Of a stretch of 9,410 nucleotides of DNA, positions 1 to 6,265 are shown in pieces. The DNA is from Alistipes sp. CAG:268 (GTDB taxonomy: Bacteria > Bacteroidota > Bacteroidia > Bacteroidales > Rikenellaceae). The DNA lies in assembly GCA_000434235.1 (NCBI GenBank), contig FR892020.1, positions 45,163-54,572 of the forward strand, read 5' to 3'. Position numbers and translations under genes: made by a program. Position 1 is the stretch's first letter, and the number at the start of each line of letters is the position of its first letter. Below the pieces are notes generated by a model. It saw nothing but the letters and a program-made list of their open reading frames with translations, made no database searches and was not told the origin of the DNA.

Positions 1-146
1 AGGTCGATGGCCGAATAGCAGAATTTATAGACCTCCGTGTTGTGGTTGCGGCTCTCCGCCACCTTGCGGATGCGTGCTACCGCTTCATCGACACGTTCCT
101 GGCTCCATGCCGGGGTGTATTCGTTCAGGTGATTGGCGTATTCCAT
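1..146 (-). CDS. deoC: Probable deoxyribose-phosphate aldolase, N-terminal part (cut by window edge)
   Basis: Forty-eight codons are visible, opening with MEYANHLNEYTPAWSQ and ending in NTEVYKFCYSAIDL at the edge. The spacing of an N-terminal helical stretch, then N-T-x-E-V-Y-K, then a C-x-x-x-IDL motif resembles the start of Bacteroidetes DeoC proteins, where the IDL is followed by TxL. DeoC cleaves 2-deoxyribose-5-phosphate to glyceraldehyde-3-phosphate and acetaldehyde in the cytosol, during deoxynucleoside salvage. The ATG was chosen because it is the first in frame and lies about 20 bases after a TAnnTTTG box; there is no Shine-Dalgarno sequence. The catalytic lysines lie outside the window, so the family call rests on a short N-terminal match from memory. 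That the frame is coding is more certain than the name. Confidence 0.5.
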   Translation of the reverse strand, partial: MEYANHLNEYTPAWSQERVDEAVARIRKVAESRNHNTEVYKFCYSAID

Positions 147-165
147 ACGATTTCGCTGTTTTCGA

Positions 166-173
166 CAAAATTA
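166..173 (-). promoter_or_regulatory. Candidate -7 box of the deoC-like gene
   Basis: On the minus strand this reads TAATTTTG, which fits the Bacteroidetes -7 consensus TAnnTTTG. It would give a leader of roughly 13 bases before the ATG at 146. No TTTG is seen at the expected -33 distance, so the promoter is only partly supported. Confidence 0.4.
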
Positions 174-334
174 GAAAAATTATTCGATCCTCGTCGTCTT
201 CGGCTGAATTATTTTCGTTTTGCGGGTTTGTCCGCTTTTCCCTCCGTCCCTCTTTCCCGGTCGTTCCTTATCGCCGGGATGCCCCGCCCTCCTTGTCGCG
301 GTGGTGCAGGAGCTCCATGGCTGTACAAGATCCG
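174..334. other. Intergenic stretch with no recognisable gene
   Basis: This is the larger part of the 296-base gap between the deoC-like gene and the OmpA/TPR gene. Short open frames cross it, but none has a recognisable protein, a plausible start context or codon use like the neighbours. I see no tRNA-like fold and no direct repeat. It may hold the upstream part of the deoC promoter. Confidence 0.5.
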
Positions 335-368
335 AAAAGGGCCCGGACCTTTTGGTCCGAGCCCTTTT
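335..368 (-). terminator. Intrinsic terminator after the OmpA/TPR lipoprotein gene, possibly bidirectional
   Basis: The arms AAAAGGGC and GCCCTTTT, then a C/A mismatch, then CGGACC and GGTCCG, enclose a TTTT loop. This gives 14 base pairs with one mismatch. The outer A4/T4 segments give a short U-run whichever strand is transcribed. It lies 75 bases past the lipoprotein stop codon and about 190 bases upstream of the deoC-like start. Confidence 0.8.
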
Positions 369-442
369 CTATTTGATTCCTTTGCGCCCTCTTCACAGCC
401 GGCCCTGTCGGTCCGTCCGGGTGGTAGGATCATTTCCGTCGA

Positions 443-2176
443 TTACTTGCGGAGAGCCTTCAGGTTTACATCCGAAGCAGCCTTCTTGGCCAGCTCGGGG
501 TTCTTCGAGGTAGCGCTCTTGAGCTGAGCCTCGGCGCTCTTCAGGTCGCCTTCCTTCACGGCGATCACGGCACGCAGGTAGTCAGCCTCAGCCGAGTTGT
601 CCTTGGCGATGGCCTTCTTGGCGCCTGCCAGATCGTTCGACTGAACCAGGGCGATGGCCTTGTTGTAGCCCTCGAGACCTGCAGCAGCGCTCTTGTAGTT
701 GCCCTCGGCAGCAGCCATGGCAGCCTTTGCCTCGCTGTCGGCAGCAGCGGCGTACTTCTTGGCCTCGGCGGTATTGCAGTTGGCGAGGTTGGCCAGCAGC
801 AGGTTCTTGTTCAGGGCAGCCGACGAATCCAGCTTGGCAGCCTTCTCGAACGACTTCAGGGCAGCCTCCTTGTCACCGGCCTTCGTCTGGGCAACACCGA
901 GGTTGTTCCAGATGCGGGCATCGTTGTACTTCTTCGAAGCGGCGGTCAGGATGGCAATCTGCTCCTCGGGATTCTCGACGAGAACCTGTGCAGCGAAGAG
1001 GTACTCCTCGGCGCTCAGCTCGCCACCGTTGCGGTAGGCAGCCATGATCTCCTCGTCGGTCTTGCCCTGCAGGTCGGTGGTGTTCACGATCTGCGAGCGG
1101 CGCAGCTCGGGCAGGATCTCCTCCTTGAGCTCCTCGAATACGCTCGACATGTTCTTGATCTCGGTCTCACGCTCTGCGGGCGAGTTGTAGAGGCTCAGCA
1201 CCTGCAGGATGAGGTCCTTGTCCTTGATGTTCGACTGCTCAACCAGCTCCTTGAAGCCGTCCCAGTCCTCACCGTAGGCTGCGGCGTCGATGTCCAGACC
1301 CGAGTCCTTCAGCAGCTTGGCAACGACCTTCTTACCCGACTCGCTGCGGGCCTTCGAAAGCTTGTCGTTGAACTTCACCGGACCGTCGGGCGAAGCGTAA
1401 CCCTTCACGGCGATGTTCTGCGTGGCGCGGTCGTTCTGCATCGTCTCGTCCACGTTGGCCTTGAATGCGTCGAGGTTGGCGTTTCTCTCGTTCTTCTTCG
1501 TTACGACCGACGAGTTGATGGCGTAGAGCAGATCGGTCTTGTCCACTACGGTGGTGATGCGCTTGAAGTTGTTGTCCATCTCCTCCATCAGGTCACCGTA
1601 CTTGAGGTCCTTCTGGAGCGTATTCACACCGTAGGCAACCGTCAGACCGAACTCCTTGGCCAGAGCGGCCTTGGCAGCCTCGTCGTTGCCGGCCAGCACG
1701 GCAGCCTGCTCCTTGGTCGGAATGGCGCCCGTGTTGAGGTTTACGAGCGTGAACTCCTTGCACTTGCCGCCCGGGCACTTGATCTCGGCGCGGAGCTGGA
1801 GCTCGCTCTGATCCATGCGCGGATCGTAGGGGAACTCGACGTGCTGCGTGAAGTTGCCGCCGTTCTTCTTGTCTACGACCGTATAGTTGTCATCGACCTT
1901 CGAACCCTGATAGTAGTGGGTCGTGCCGGCAACCTCGCCGCCCTCGAAGACGATCACCGGGGTCACCTTGATGACGGCCTTCTTGTTGAAGTACTCTACG
2001 GGGAACGTTACGTTGATGTCAGCGGCAACGATACCGTTGTTCAACGTCAGAATCTCGGGAGCGACCGTCAGCTTGACGTCTTCCCGGTTCTTGGCCATCT
2101 TCTTGAAGCAATTGCAGCTCGTGAAAGCCAGCGATGCGGCAACGAGCACCATGCTCAATCTCATCAGTTTTTTCAT
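443..2176 (-). CDS. OmpA-like/TPR lipoprotein (577 aa)
   Basis: A probable envelope lipoprotein that may join outer-membrane and peptidoglycan functions; its exact role is unknown. Residues 1-20 form a signal peptide, with a lipobox ending AFTSC so that Cys21 would be lipidated. No acidic surface-export signal follows Cys21 (NCFKKM). Residues 30-150 look like a beta-rich domain. Residues 213-300 match the OmpA-C style found in Bacteroidales, with the motif GYASPDG at 259-265 followed by N270, LSKARSES and a helix. Residues 301-362 carry the W-x-x-F-x-x-L-V-E-x-S and PELRRS segments that often follow it. Residues 385-577 are TPR-like helices (clearest at 417-450, WNNLGVAQTKAGDKEAALKSF) grading into Ala/Lys-rich sequence. 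The start has a long AT-rich leader, a strong promoter and no Shine-Dalgarno, as in highly expressed Bacteroidetes genes. It appears monocistronic, between two terminators. Whether the OmpA-like part binds peptidoglycan is not shown. Confidence 0.85.
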   Translation of the reverse strand: MKKLMRLSMVLVAASLAFTSCNCFKKMAKNREDVKLTVAPEILTLNNGIVAADINVTFPVEYFNKKAVIKVTPVIVFEGGEVAGTTHYYQGSKVDDNYTVVDKKNGGNFTQHVEFPYDPRMDQSELQLRAEIKCPGGKCKEFTLVNLNTGAIPTKEQAAVLAGNDEAAKAALAKEFGLTVAYGVNTLQKDLKYGDLMEEMDNNFKRITTVVDKTDLLYAINSSVVTKKNERNANLDAFKANVDETMQNDRATQNIAVKGYASPDGPVKFNDKLSKARSESGKKVVAKLLKDSGLDIDAAAYGEDWDGFKELVEQSNIKDKDLILQVLSLYNSPAERETEIKNMSSVFEELKEEILPELRRSQIVNTTDLQGKTDEEIMAAYRNGGELSAEEYLFAAQVLVENPEEQIAILTAASKKYNDARIWNNLGVAQTKAGDKEAALKSFEKAAKLDSSAALNKNLLLANLANCNTAEAKKYAAAADSEAKAAMAAAEGNYKSAAAGLEGYNKAIALVQSNDLAGAKKAIAKDNSAEADYLRAVIAVKEGDLKSAEAQLKSATSKNPELAKKAASDVNLKALRK

Positions 2177-2256
2177 AATCGGGTAATTTTAATGTTTATT
2201 TGTTGATTGCTTGTTCTTTTATCTCCTTCTGCCGTAGCCCATACGACAGAACATCG

Positions 2257-2288
2257 CAAATATAGAAAAGACTTGCAAATTATGCAAA
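2257..2288 (-). promoter_or_regulatory. Promoter of the OmpA/TPR lipoprotein gene
   Basis: On the minus strand a TTTG (2288-2285) is followed after exactly 20 bases by TATATTTG (2264-2257), matching the Bacteroidetes TTTG-N(17-23)-TAnnTTTG pattern in full. Transcription would start near 2250, leaving a leader of about 75 bases. The start-proximal half of that leader is A/T-rich, which is typical of strongly translated Bacteroidetes mRNAs. Confidence 0.75.
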
Positions 2289-2289
2289 A

Positions 2290-2328
2290 TTTCGGACGGA
2301 AATATTTTTTGTACATTTCCGTCCGAAA
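2290..2328 (-). terminator. Intrinsic terminator after pnp
   Basis: A perfect 14-bp inverted repeat (TTTCGGACGGAAAT at 2290-2303 and its complement at 2315-2328) encloses an 11-base loop. It begins 17 bases past the pnp stop. On the minus strand it is followed by only four T residues and then G, so the U-tract is short. Those T residues also form part of the -33 box of the next gene's promoter. Confidence 0.75.
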
Positions 2329-2345
2329 CAGTCCCTCAATGCGGA

Positions 2346-4565
2346 TTATTCGCCCTTGTGCTCACGGCGTTCGCGGCGCTCTCCACGCTCGGGGCGCGGG
2401 CGGCGCTCACGCTCAACGTAACCCTCGGGTTTGGGCAGCAGCGCCTTGCGCGAGAGCTTGAGCTTGCCGGTCTTCGGGTCGATGCCGATGAGCTTGACGT
2501 CGATCTCGTCACCCTCCTTCAATCCGGTCTCCTCCATGGTCTCGAAGCGCTTGTAGTCGATCTCCGAGATGTGGAGCAGGGCGTCCTTGCCGGGCATGAT
2601 CTCGACGAAGGCGCCGAAGGCGACGATCGAGCGGATGCGTCCGTGATAGGTTTCGCCCACCTCCGGGATGGCAACGATGGCTTTGATGCGGGCCAGGGCG
2701 CCGTCCAGGGCGGCTTTGTCCACGCCGAAGATATCGACGATGCCCTTGTTGTCCACCTCCGTGATGGTGATGGTGGTGTTCGTGGTCTTCTGGATGTCCT
2801 GGATCACCTTGCCGCCCGGGCCGATGACCGAGCCGATCATGTCCTGCGGGATGGTGATCTGTACGATGCGCGGCACGCAGGGCTTGTAGTCGGCGCGTGG
2901 CTCGGCGATGCACTCGGTGATCTTGCCGAGGATGTACATGCGTCCCTTGCGGGCCTGCTCGAGGGCGGCGGCGAGCACCTCGTAGGAGAGGCCGTCCACC
3001 TTGATGTCCATCTGCGTGGCGGTGATGCCGTCCTTGGTTCCGGTCACCTTGAAGTCCATGTCGCCGAGGTGGTCCTCATCGCCGAGGATGTCCGACAGCA
3101 CGGCCCACTTGCCCGACTCCGAGTCGGAGATCAGACCCATGGCGATACCCGAAACGGGCTTCTTGATCTTCACGCCGGCATCCATCAGCGCGAGGGTTCC
3201 GGCGCAGACCGTAGCCATCGACGACGAACCGTTCGACTCGAGGATGTCCGAAACGACGCGCACGGCATAGGGGTTCTCCTCGCCCAGCGGAATCATTGGC
3301 TTCAGGGCGCGCCATGCCAGGTGGCCGTGGCCGATCTCGCGACGTGAGAGGCCGCGCGAAGCCTTGGCCTCACCCGTCGAGAAGGGCGGGAAGTTGTAGT
3401 GGAGCACGAACTGCTCGGTGCCCTGTACGAGCACCTCGTCCTTGACCTTTTCGTCGAGTTTCGTGCCGAGCGTCACGGTAGCCAGCGCCTGCGTTTCGCC
3501 GCGGGTGAAGATAGCCGAGCCGTGGGCGGCGGGCAGGTAGCCCACTTCGCACCAGATCGGACGGATTTCGTCCGTGCGGCGGCCGTCGAGACGCTTGCCC
3601 TCGTCGAGGATCATGCGGCGCATGGCCTTCTTCTGCACGTCGTCGTGGAAATACTTGTGGATCAGCGGGGCCTTCTCGACGAGCTCCTCCTCGGTGTAGT
3701 GCGAGGTGGCGAACTCCTGCTCGAGGGCGTTGAACAGATCCTCACGCTCGTGCTTCATCGTGCCGCTGGTGGCGATGGCGTATGCCTTGTCGTAAAGCTC
3801 GCGGATGATCGTCTGGCGCAGCTCCTCGTCGTTCACCTCGTGGCAGTAGGTGCGCTTGACGTCCTTGCCGAGCTCCTTCGAAAGCTCGATCTGTACGGCG
3901 CAGTGCTTCTTGATCTCCTCGTGGGCGAACTTGATGGCCCCGAGCATGACTTCCTCCGAAACCTCCTTCATCTCACCCTCGACCATCAGGATGTTGTCGA
4001 TCGTACCGCCGACCATGATGTCCAGGTCGCACTCGGGCATCTCCGAGAAGTTGGGGTTGATGGCGTACTCGCCGTTGCGGCGGACGACGCGGACCTCGGA
4101 GATCGGGCCTCCGAACGGGATGTCCGACACGGCCAGCGCGGCCGATGCGGCCAGTCCGGCCAGTGCGTCGGGCTGGATGTCCTTGTCGGCCGAGATGAGC
4201 GTCACGGTGACGTATACTTCGGCGTGGTAGTCCGCGGGGAAGAGCGGACGGAGCGCGCGGTCGATCAGGCGGGCGACGAGGATCTCGCTGTCGTTGGCCT
4301 TGCCTTCGCGCTTCATGAAGCCGCCGGGATAGCGGCCGCAGGCGGCGTATTTCTCCTTGTACTCCACCTGGAGAGGCATGAAATCGGTGTCGGGTTTTGC
4401 GTCCTTGGCGGCCACGACGGTACCGAGCAGCATGGTGTCGCCCATCTTGACGACCACCGAGCCGTCGGCCTGCTTGGCCAGCTTGCCCGTTTCGATCTCG
4501 ATCTGGCGACCGTCGGCCAGCGTGATGATCTTGCGGACTGCGTTGTACAGCTTCTTTTCTTCCAT
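2346..4565 (-). CDS. pnp: Polyribonucleotide nucleotidyltransferase (PNPase)
   Basis: A cytosolic 3'-5' phosphorolytic exoribonuclease for mRNA decay; PNPases act as ring-shaped trimers. Of 739 residues, about 15-145 form the first RNase PH domain, 240-320 the helical linker and 325-555 the second, catalytic RNase PH domain. This holds FPPFSTGE (392-399), [11 protein letters not shown] (407-417) and [17 protein letters not shown] (491-507). D498 and D504 align with the E. coli catalytic pair D486/D492. A KH domain follows (about 568-628, GxxG loop IGPGG), then an S1 domain (634-708) and an Arg/Glu-rich tail (711-739). The start [10 protein letters not shown] was chosen over an upstream in-frame one at 4637, because the extra 24 residues fall inside the intergenic hairpin and match nothing in PNPases. 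No promoter box lies in the 86-base gap to rpsO, so read-through from rpsO is likely. Confidence 0.97.
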   Translation of the reverse strand: MEEKKLYNAVRKIITLADGRQIEIETGKLAKQADGSVVVKMGDTMLLGTVVAAKDAKPDTDFMPLQVEYKEKYAACGRYPGGFMKREGKANDSEILVARLIDRALRPLFPADYHAEVYVTVTLISADKDIQPDALAGLAASAALAVSDIPFGGPISEVRVVRRNGEYAINPNFSEMPECDLDIMVGGTIDNILMVEGEMKEVSEEVMLGAIKFAHEEIKKHCAVQIELSKELGKDVKRTYCHEVNDEELRQTIIRELYDKAYAIATSGTMKHEREDLFNALEQEFATSHYTEEELVEKAPLIHKYFHDDVQKKAMRRMILDEGKRLDGRRTDEIRPIWCEVGYLPAAHGSAIFTRGETQALATVTLGTKLDEKVKDEVLVQGTEQFVLHYNFPPFSTGEAKASRGLSRREIGHGHLAWRALKPMIPLGEENPYAVRVVSDILESNGSSSMATVCAGTLALMDAGVKIKKPVSGIAMGLISDSESGKWAVLSDILGDEDHLGDMDFKVTGTKDGITATQMDIKVDGLSYEVLAAALEQARKGRMYILGKITECIAEPRADYKPCVPRIVQITIPQDMIGSVIGPGGKVIQDIQKTTNTTITITEVDNKGIVDIFGVDKAALDGALARIKAIVAIPEVGETYHGRIRSIVAFGAFVEIMPGKDALLHISEIDYKRFETMEETGLKEGDEIDVKLIGIDPKTGKLKLSRKALLPKPEGYVERERRPRPERGERRERREHKGE

Positions 4566-4603
4566 AAATTTTATCCTATGATGTAATCGTTTGTCGCAAT
4601 GAA

Positions 4604-4638
4604 AATGAAGGCAACCCCTCGCGGGAATTGCCCTCATT
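4604..4638 (-). terminator. rpsO-pnp intergenic hairpin: attenuating terminator or RNA-processing site
   Basis: In minus-strand RNA, AATGAGGGCAA pairs with TTGCCTTCATT over 11 base pairs, with one G-U. Inside it, CCC and GGG can pair around a GCGA tetraloop of the GNRA type. It starts 13 bases after the rpsO stop. The sequence after it (TTCATT) is T-rich but not a clean U-run, so partial termination or RNase cleavage seems as likely as full termination. In E. coli the same gap holds the rpsO terminator and the pnp RNase III site; that this hairpin plays either role is inference. Confidence 0.6.
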
Positions 4639-4651
4639 CTTTCCTCGGGAA

Positions 4652-4924
4652 CTACTTGCGGAGGTTGAGCGTCTTGACGATGGCGCGGTAGCGCTCGATG
4701 TCTACCTCCTTGAGGTACTCCAGCAACTGGCGGCGCTTGCCTACCAGGCGCAGCAGGGCGCGCTGGGTGCCGAAATCGTGGCGGTTGTTCTTGAGGTGTT
4801 CAGTAAGGTGGTTGATACGGTAGGAAAACAACGCGATCTGGCTCTCGGGCGAACCCGTGTCGGTGTTAGACTTGCCGTACTGGCCGAAAAGCTCCTGCTT
4901 TTTTTCTGCTGTTAAATAAGCCAT
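4652..4924 (-). CDS. rpsO: 30S ribosomal protein S15
   Basis: A primary-binding protein of the small ribosomal subunit that contacts the central domain of 16S rRNA and intersubunit bridge B4. All 90 residues fit the family's usual length of about 89. The conserved core is intact: [21 protein letters not shown] (about residues 23-43), the loop [20 protein letters not shown] (46-65) with the HDFxxxRxL signature, and the C-terminal helix [13 protein letters not shown]. The ATG is the only sensible start. It follows an AT-rich leader (TTTTACAAA) with no Shine-Dalgarno sequence. It is upstream of pnp and likely shares its transcript. S15 represses its own mRNA in several phyla, so its leader is worth attention here. 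Confidence 0.98.
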   Translation of the reverse strand: MAYLTAEKKQELFGQYGKSNTDTGSPESQIALFSYRINHLTEHLKNNRHDFGTQRALLRLVGKRRQLLEYLKEVDIERYRAIVKTLNLRK

Positions 4925-4978
4925 TTTGTAAAAGTTTATTTAAGTTCCACTCTACGACGCATTCCCCTTACCGTGAAT

Positions 4979-4992
4979 AACGCCAGAGCGTT
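4979..4992 (-). promoter_or_regulatory. Small hairpin at the 5' end of the rpsO leader
   Basis: AACGC and GCGTT form a perfect 5-bp stem with a 4-base loop. It lies immediately downstream of the rpsO -7 box, so it would sit at the very 5' end of the transcript. It may stabilise the mRNA or be part of an S15-responsive leader. Small hairpins also occur by chance, and I cannot match this one to a known S15 leader class. Confidence 0.3.
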
Positions 4993-4995
4993 GGG

Positions 4996-5003
4996 CAAAG
5001 GTA
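4996..5003 (-). promoter_or_regulatory. Candidate -7 box of rpsO (rpsO-pnp transcript)
   Basis: The minus strand reads TACCTTTG, fitting TAnnTTTG. Transcription would begin near 4990, giving a leader of about 65 bases. No exact TTTG lies at the -33 position, so assignment rests on the -7 box and its place in the rpsO/apbE divergent gap. Confidence 0.5.
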
Positions 5004-5087
5004 CGAAATAAATAGGAATTGCGCATGAAAAATGAAAAATTATTTGTCTTTTCGGCCACGACGGGCGTCAGATCGGCGGGAAAATCG

Positions 5088-5095
5088 TATTTTTG
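5088..5095 (+). promoter_or_regulatory. Candidate -7 box of the apbE gene
   Basis: TATTTTTG fits TAnnTTTG, but there is no clear TTTG at -33. It lies only 11 bases before the ATG at 5107, implying a very short leader. It also rules out the in-frame upstream start at 5032, which would precede the transcription start. Confidence 0.5.
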
Positions 5096-5106
5096 CCCCT
5101 AAACGG

Positions 5107-6158
5107 ATGAAAATTATGCTGCACAGAGGATTTTTCGCCTGTCTCGCGGCGCTTGCCGCGCTGCTTTCTGCAGGATGTTCGGCGCCGGCTGACTATACGG
5201 TCGTCGAGGGTACGATGCTCGGTACGACGATGCGTGTGGTGGCCGATGTGAAGGATGCCACGCCGCAGGAGCTTTATGCGGCTGCGATGGAGCTCGACCG
5301 TGAGGCCAAGGCCTCGATGTCGATCTTCGACCCGACGTCGCTCCTGAGCCGCCTGAACCGCAACGAAACGGACAGCGTCGATTGCCACATCGCCTTCAAT
5401 CTCCGGCTGGCCGACAGCATCGGGGCGTTGAGCGACGGCCGCTACGACGTGACGGTCAAGCCGCTGGTCGAGGCGTGGGGCTTCGCCGGGCGCGAGGCCC
5501 AGGCGCATCCGAACGTCGATTCGATCCTCGCCTTTGTCGGCCGCGACAAGGTGCGCATCGAGCAGGGGCGGCTCGTCAAGAGCGATCCGCGCGTCGAGCT
5601 CGACTTCAACTCGGTGGCCAAGGGCTATACGGTGGACCTGCTTGCTGCGCTGGTTGAGCGCTTCGGCGCGGAGAACTACATCGTCGATATCGGCGGCGAG
5701 GTACGTTGCCGGGGCGTGAACCGCTCGGGCCATCCGTGGCGGATCGGGGCCGAGACCCCCCTCGACGGCAACGGATCGGGGTCGAGACCCCCTTCGACGG
5801 CAACATGACCGACGGCGAGTACCTCCAGAAGCGGATCCGCATGAGCGGGGGCGGGTTGGCCACCTCGGGCAACTACCGCCGCTTCTACCTCGATGCCGAA
5901 GGGAACAAGGTGGCCCATACGATCGACCCGCGCACCGGGCGCAGCATCCTCTCGCGCCTGCTTTCGGTGACGGTCGTGGCACCGACCTGCGCCGAGGCCG
6001 ACGCGCTGGGAACGATGTTCCTGGCCATGGGGGCCGACGACGCCCTGGAGGCCGTCGGCCGGATGCCCGACGTGAAGGTCTACTTCATCCTTGCCGGCAA
6101 GGACGGGGCGTACGAGGAGTATGTCTCTCCGGCGATGTCCGCGCTGATCATGGAGTGA
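5107..6158 (+). pseudogene. apbE: FAD:protein FMN transferase (ApbE family lipoprotein), frameshifted by a 32-bp tandem duplication
   Basis: ApbE proteins attach FMN to Thr/Ser of periplasmic or membrane electron carriers such as NqrC and RnfG, using FAD and Mg2+. From the ATG at 5107 the product has a signal peptide with lipobox LSAGC (Cys24), then TMLGTTMRV, DFNSVAKGYTVD and NYIVDIGGEVRCRG, all typical of the family. At 5741-5804 a 32-bp unit is present twice, putting the reading frame out by two bases. The first frame stops at 5808 after 233 residues, 11 of them aberrant. The rest (GLATSGNYRRFY and the HTIDPRTG metal/FAD motif near 5917-5940) continues in another frame to 6158. Removing one unit gives a single 339-residue protein of normal length. 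As written, the product lacks the HTIDPRTG part and is probably inactive. A sequencing or assembly error, or a reversible state, cannot be excluded. Confidence 0.88.
5741..5804 (+). repeat. Imperfect 32-bp tandem duplication inside apbE
   Basis: The unit at 5741-5772 is repeated at 5773-5804 with two differences, both C in the first copy and T in the second. In the apbE frame the copies would encode IGAETPLDGN and IGVETPFDGN, so either alone fits the family. The length is not a multiple of three, hence the frameshift. The second copy contains a perfect palindrome, GGGGTC-GA-GACCCC (5778-5791). Confidence 0.95.
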
Positions 6159-6182
6159 GCGGACTCCCGGCAACCGGTCCGC
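6159..6182 (+). other. Hairpin just after the apbE stop
   Basis: GCGGAC (6159-6164) pairs with GTCCGC (6177-6182), and CGG/CCG can pair inside around CAA. There is no U-run after it, so it is not a convincing terminator. It may only slow decay or polymerase between apbE and the lipid kinase gene. The rest of this 107-base gap is GC-rich, with no TAnnTTTG box. Confidence 0.3.
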
Positions 6183-6254
6183 TTCCGGGGAAACCGCTTC
6201 CCGGCCCGGCGGCCCGATTCTGCGGCGGTCCCGGCGGCAGCCGCGCAACGCGAT

Positions 6255-6260
6255 AAAGGA
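6255..6260 (+). promoter_or_regulatory. Shine-Dalgarno-like site of the lipid kinase gene
   Basis: AAAGGA lies five bases before the ATG at 6266. This is unusual here, where other starts lack one, and it supports the chosen start. It also suits an internal gene of an operon that cannot rely on an AT-rich 5' leader. Confidence 0.5.
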
Positions 6261-6265
6261 ATGAT

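Noticed and set aside
2358..4586. Long plus-strand open frames opposite pnp (up to 395 codons)
   Set aside because: They are antisense shadows caused by the GC-rich codon use of pnp. Their translations have no recognisable domain, and pnp itself is certain.
5025..5102. A 25-codon open frame (MKNEKLFVFSATTG...) between rpsO and apbE
   Set aside because: Its end overlaps the apbE -7 box, it has no recognisable family or ribosome site, and an open frame this short is expected by chance.
5032..5106. Longer N-terminus for ApbE starting at 5032
   Set aside because: It would put an Arg-rich stretch before the signal peptide and start upstream of the -7 box at 5088. The ATG at 5107 gives a normal lipoprotein signal.
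5756..5761. Programmed -1 frameshift at the C6 run of apbE
   Set aside because: It would restore the frame with 11 extra residues, but there is no classic slippery heptamer with a downstream fold, and a duplication is a simpler cause. It is kept only as a note in the main finding.
5706..5810. A separate small gene starting within the apbE duplication
   Set aside because: The downstream frame is plainly the C-terminal half of ApbE (ATSGNYRRFY, HTIDPRTG), not a gene of its own.
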